A DNA stretch of 14,529 bases from Alphaproteobacteria bacterium (GTDB lineage: Bacteria; Pseudomonadota; Alphaproteobacteria; RF32; CAG-239). Positions within the stretch are counted from its first letter, which is position 1. Each line of letters starts with the position of its first letter. The notes below the pieces were generated by a model, which did not search any database, was not told the origin of the DNA, and saw only the letters and a program-made list of their open reading frames with translations. Below, piece by piece: positions 13,367 to 14,529 of this stretch. The stretch spans positions 1-14,529 of the forward strand of contig JAHHRI010000034.1 of NCBI GenBank assembly GCA_020025875.1, read 5' to 3'. A program made the translations under genes and the position numbers.

Positions 13367-14206
13367 CTAAAACTTAGAAACATATACCAAACAATAGTCA
13401 CAACTGCTGTACAACTTATCAAGGTTCTGCGGATTACTGGGATCGTAATCTTGGTTGTGCTTCCGCAAACTGCCGCAGACATTGGCAAAAGAATCCGCGC
13501 CCATAGACGTATCGGAAATATAATTCGGGAGCGGCGTATAAAACTGACCGCCCTGACCGTAAACACCCATGTTTGTTTCAATTTCTTCCCTATATGGGTT
13601 GTTTTGGTTATAAACATTGTTGCCTAATTCCCCTCGCTCAACAGCATAGCCCATTCCGTGAGTAAAGCCGGTGGTTGTTTTCATTGCCCCCAACAAAACA
13701 CCGTCCGGTTTACCGGAACGCACATCACGCCATTTAACGGGAATACAGCCATAGGTTACCAAATAAACAATCGTCGAAGGTCCGGCGCAGCAGTTTCCTC
13801 CCGTTCCCATATCCGGATTGGTATTGCTGCCGTCGGCAGGCGGAAGTCCGGACGTGCAACTGGCAGGCAATGCGGCGGCTCCCGTATTCTCAAGTTTATC
13901 TTTATCCAAACAATAAACCCACGTGGTAAATTTGCTAAAGCCGCTGTCTTGCCGAAAACCGTAAGGCAAATTGGCTTTCAGCATATCGGCTGTAAGCTCG
14001 CCGGGCTGATAGCTCATACCCGCCGCCGGAGAATTACGATTGCGCTTTGTCACATAATTCATTGCCGCGCGATGCTGCACATAAAGCTTTGTCACCACGG
14101 TCTGCGCCTGCGGTTCAACGTATAGTTCTTTGATATCCGAACGTATCGACGTATTCAGCGCAAAAAGTGTCGTGATGAACGTCGCTATAATCAGCCATAA
14201 GTACAT
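13367..14206 (-). CDS. Single-TM, cysteine-rich pilus-associated protein
   Basis: 279 residues. An N-terminal TM segment (2-18, LWLIIATFITTLFALN) lacks a leader with Gly-1/Glu+5, so it is not a standard prepilin; it should be anchored with the C-terminal part outside the cytoplasm. After the TM comes a helix ending HRAAMNYVTKRNRN (45-58), then LPYGF (80-84), matching the order TM, helix, LPYGF of the downstream giant protein. Eight cysteines (99, 117, 139, 140, 154, 244, 269, 272) suggest several disulfides; the CC at 139-140 and C-D-Y-C at 269-272 are notable. The layout of short TM plus extracytoplasmic domain recalls PilM of IncI1-type thin pili, but the link is weak and this protein is about twice as long. 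The ATG at 14206 has AAGG 8 nt upstream. It is first in the operon and probably assists export or assembly of the downstream protein. Confidence 0.82.
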   Translation of the reverse strand: MYLWLIIATFITTLFALNTSIRSDIKELYVEPQAQTVVTKLYVQHRAAMNYVTKRNRNSPAAGMSYQPGELTADMLKANLPYGFRQDSGFSKFTTWVYCLDKDKLENTGAAALPASCTSGLPPADGSNTNPDMGTGGNCCAGPSTIVYLVTYGCIPVKWRDVRSGKPDGVLLGAMKTTTGFTHGMGYAVERGELGNNVYNQNNPYREEIETNMGVYGQGGQFYTPLPNYISDTSMGADSFANVCGSLRKHNQDYDPSNPQNLDKLYSSCDYCLVYVSKF

Positions 14207-14243
14207 AGCCAGCCTTTACTAAAAATATCACATTTTTTTTAGG

Positions 14244-14273
14244 ATAACATAAATCAGTTTAAAAAAAAAGCAA
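14244..14273 (-). promoter_or_regulatory. Weak candidate promoter for the pilin-like operon
   Basis: On the minus strand TTGCTT (14273-14268), an 18-nt spacer and TGTTAT (14249-14244) lie 37 nt upstream of the ATG at 14206. Both boxes are poor. The surrounding 14221-14345 stretch is extremely A/T-rich, with homopolymers of eight T (14233-14240) and nine or more A (about 14261-14269), so other starts are possible. Confidence 0.25.
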
Positions 14274-14366
14274 TTAATAAAACGCTTTTTATATTTCATA
14301 TATTTGTAACATCATCAAAAACAACAAAAATTCGGCAAAAAACGACTTATAAAAATATTTTGGGCT

Positions 14367-14394
14367 TTGCCTCGGCGAGAAATTGGTTTACTAT
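14367..14394 (+). promoter_or_regulatory. Candidate promoter for the gene running off the right edge
   Basis: TTGCCT (14367-14372), a 16-nt spacer and TACTAT (14389-14394) lie 31 nt upstream of the ATG at 14426. It shares the TTGCCT -35 box with the lepA candidate. Confidence 0.5.
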
Positions 14395-14425
14395 GCAAAA
14401 CAGATCATACGAAAGGGAAAAACAT

Positions 14426-14529
14426 ATGGTGAAAGTCAATCGCATAGCCGACACAAAAAACCGCAGAACTCTTTTCGGCATCATCTTGATTTTGGCAACG
14501 GCGGCAATCGGCACCATCCTTTGGGAAAA
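14426..14529 (+). CDS. Partial gene, N-terminal membrane-anchored protein of unknown function
   Basis: Only 34 complete codons are in the window. The ATG at 14426 follows GAAAGGG with an 8-nt gap and a candidate promoter. The translated part has a basic cytoplasmic stretch (MVKVNRIADTKNRRT) followed by a hydrophobic segment (LFGIILILATAAIGTIL), which fits a positive-inside N-terminal anchor or signal sequence. It is divergent from the pilin-like operon over 219 bp. Whether it belongs to the same system cannot be judged from 34 residues. Confidence 0.65.
   Translation, partial: MVKVNRIADTKNRRTLFGIILILATAAIGTILWE

Noticed and set aside
14262..14290. Hairpin of A5-GC / GC-T5 in the right intergenic region
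   Set aside because: The stem is almost only A/T with a 12-nt loop; it is expected by chance in DNA this A/T-rich.

Overview
The window looks like chromosomal DNA of a Gram-negative bacterium, most plausibly an uncultured, host-associated alphaproteobacterium. The evidence is a periplasmic TolB, EttA and LepA of proteobacterial type, an alphaproteobacterial-looking cysteine-poor L36, several Sec signal peptides, and moderate GC with very A/T-rich intergenic gaps. The lineage is an inference from protein character only; no rRNA or other taxonomic marker is present.

Left part (1-4900), housekeeping: ruvX (minus) and tolB (plus) are divergent around a palindrome-rich 97-bp gap. tolB ends in a hairpin terminator and converges on a 41-codon L36 gene (rpmJ, minus) with its own terminator. 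A small secreted protein of unknown function and ettA (plus) follow, probably as one transcript from a good sigma70-type promoter, closed by a bidirectional terminator.

Middle part (4900-9510): a minus-strand pair encodes a GNAT acetyltransferase and an unknown helical protein. Divergent from it, lepA runs on the plus strand, followed by a separately promoted secreted or membrane-anchored four-cysteine protein of unknown function. About 610 bp with no convincing gene follows; it holds a 42-bp imperfect direct repeat (one copy of which forms a terminator) and a perfect tandem 12-bp repeat.

Right part (9508-14529), accessory: a two-gene minus-strand operon encodes a 279-residue single-TM, cysteine-rich protein and a very large (1259-residue) type IV prepilin-like protein. 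The large protein has a 12-residue leader, Gly-1/Glu+5 cleavage signature, hydrophobic helix, a long Asn/Asp/Gly-rich central region without cysteine, and a C-terminal domain with four cysteines. Both proteins share a TM helix, an alpha-helical stretch ending in an A-M-[DN]-Y/A-Y-like segment, and the motif LPYGF, so they probably work together as surface or pilus-tip components. No pilus motor, peptidase or recombinase is visible here. A divergent gene starting with a membrane anchor runs off the right edge.

The most novel item is this giant pilin-like protein and its partner. The other observations concern regulatory DNA, gene context and start sites.
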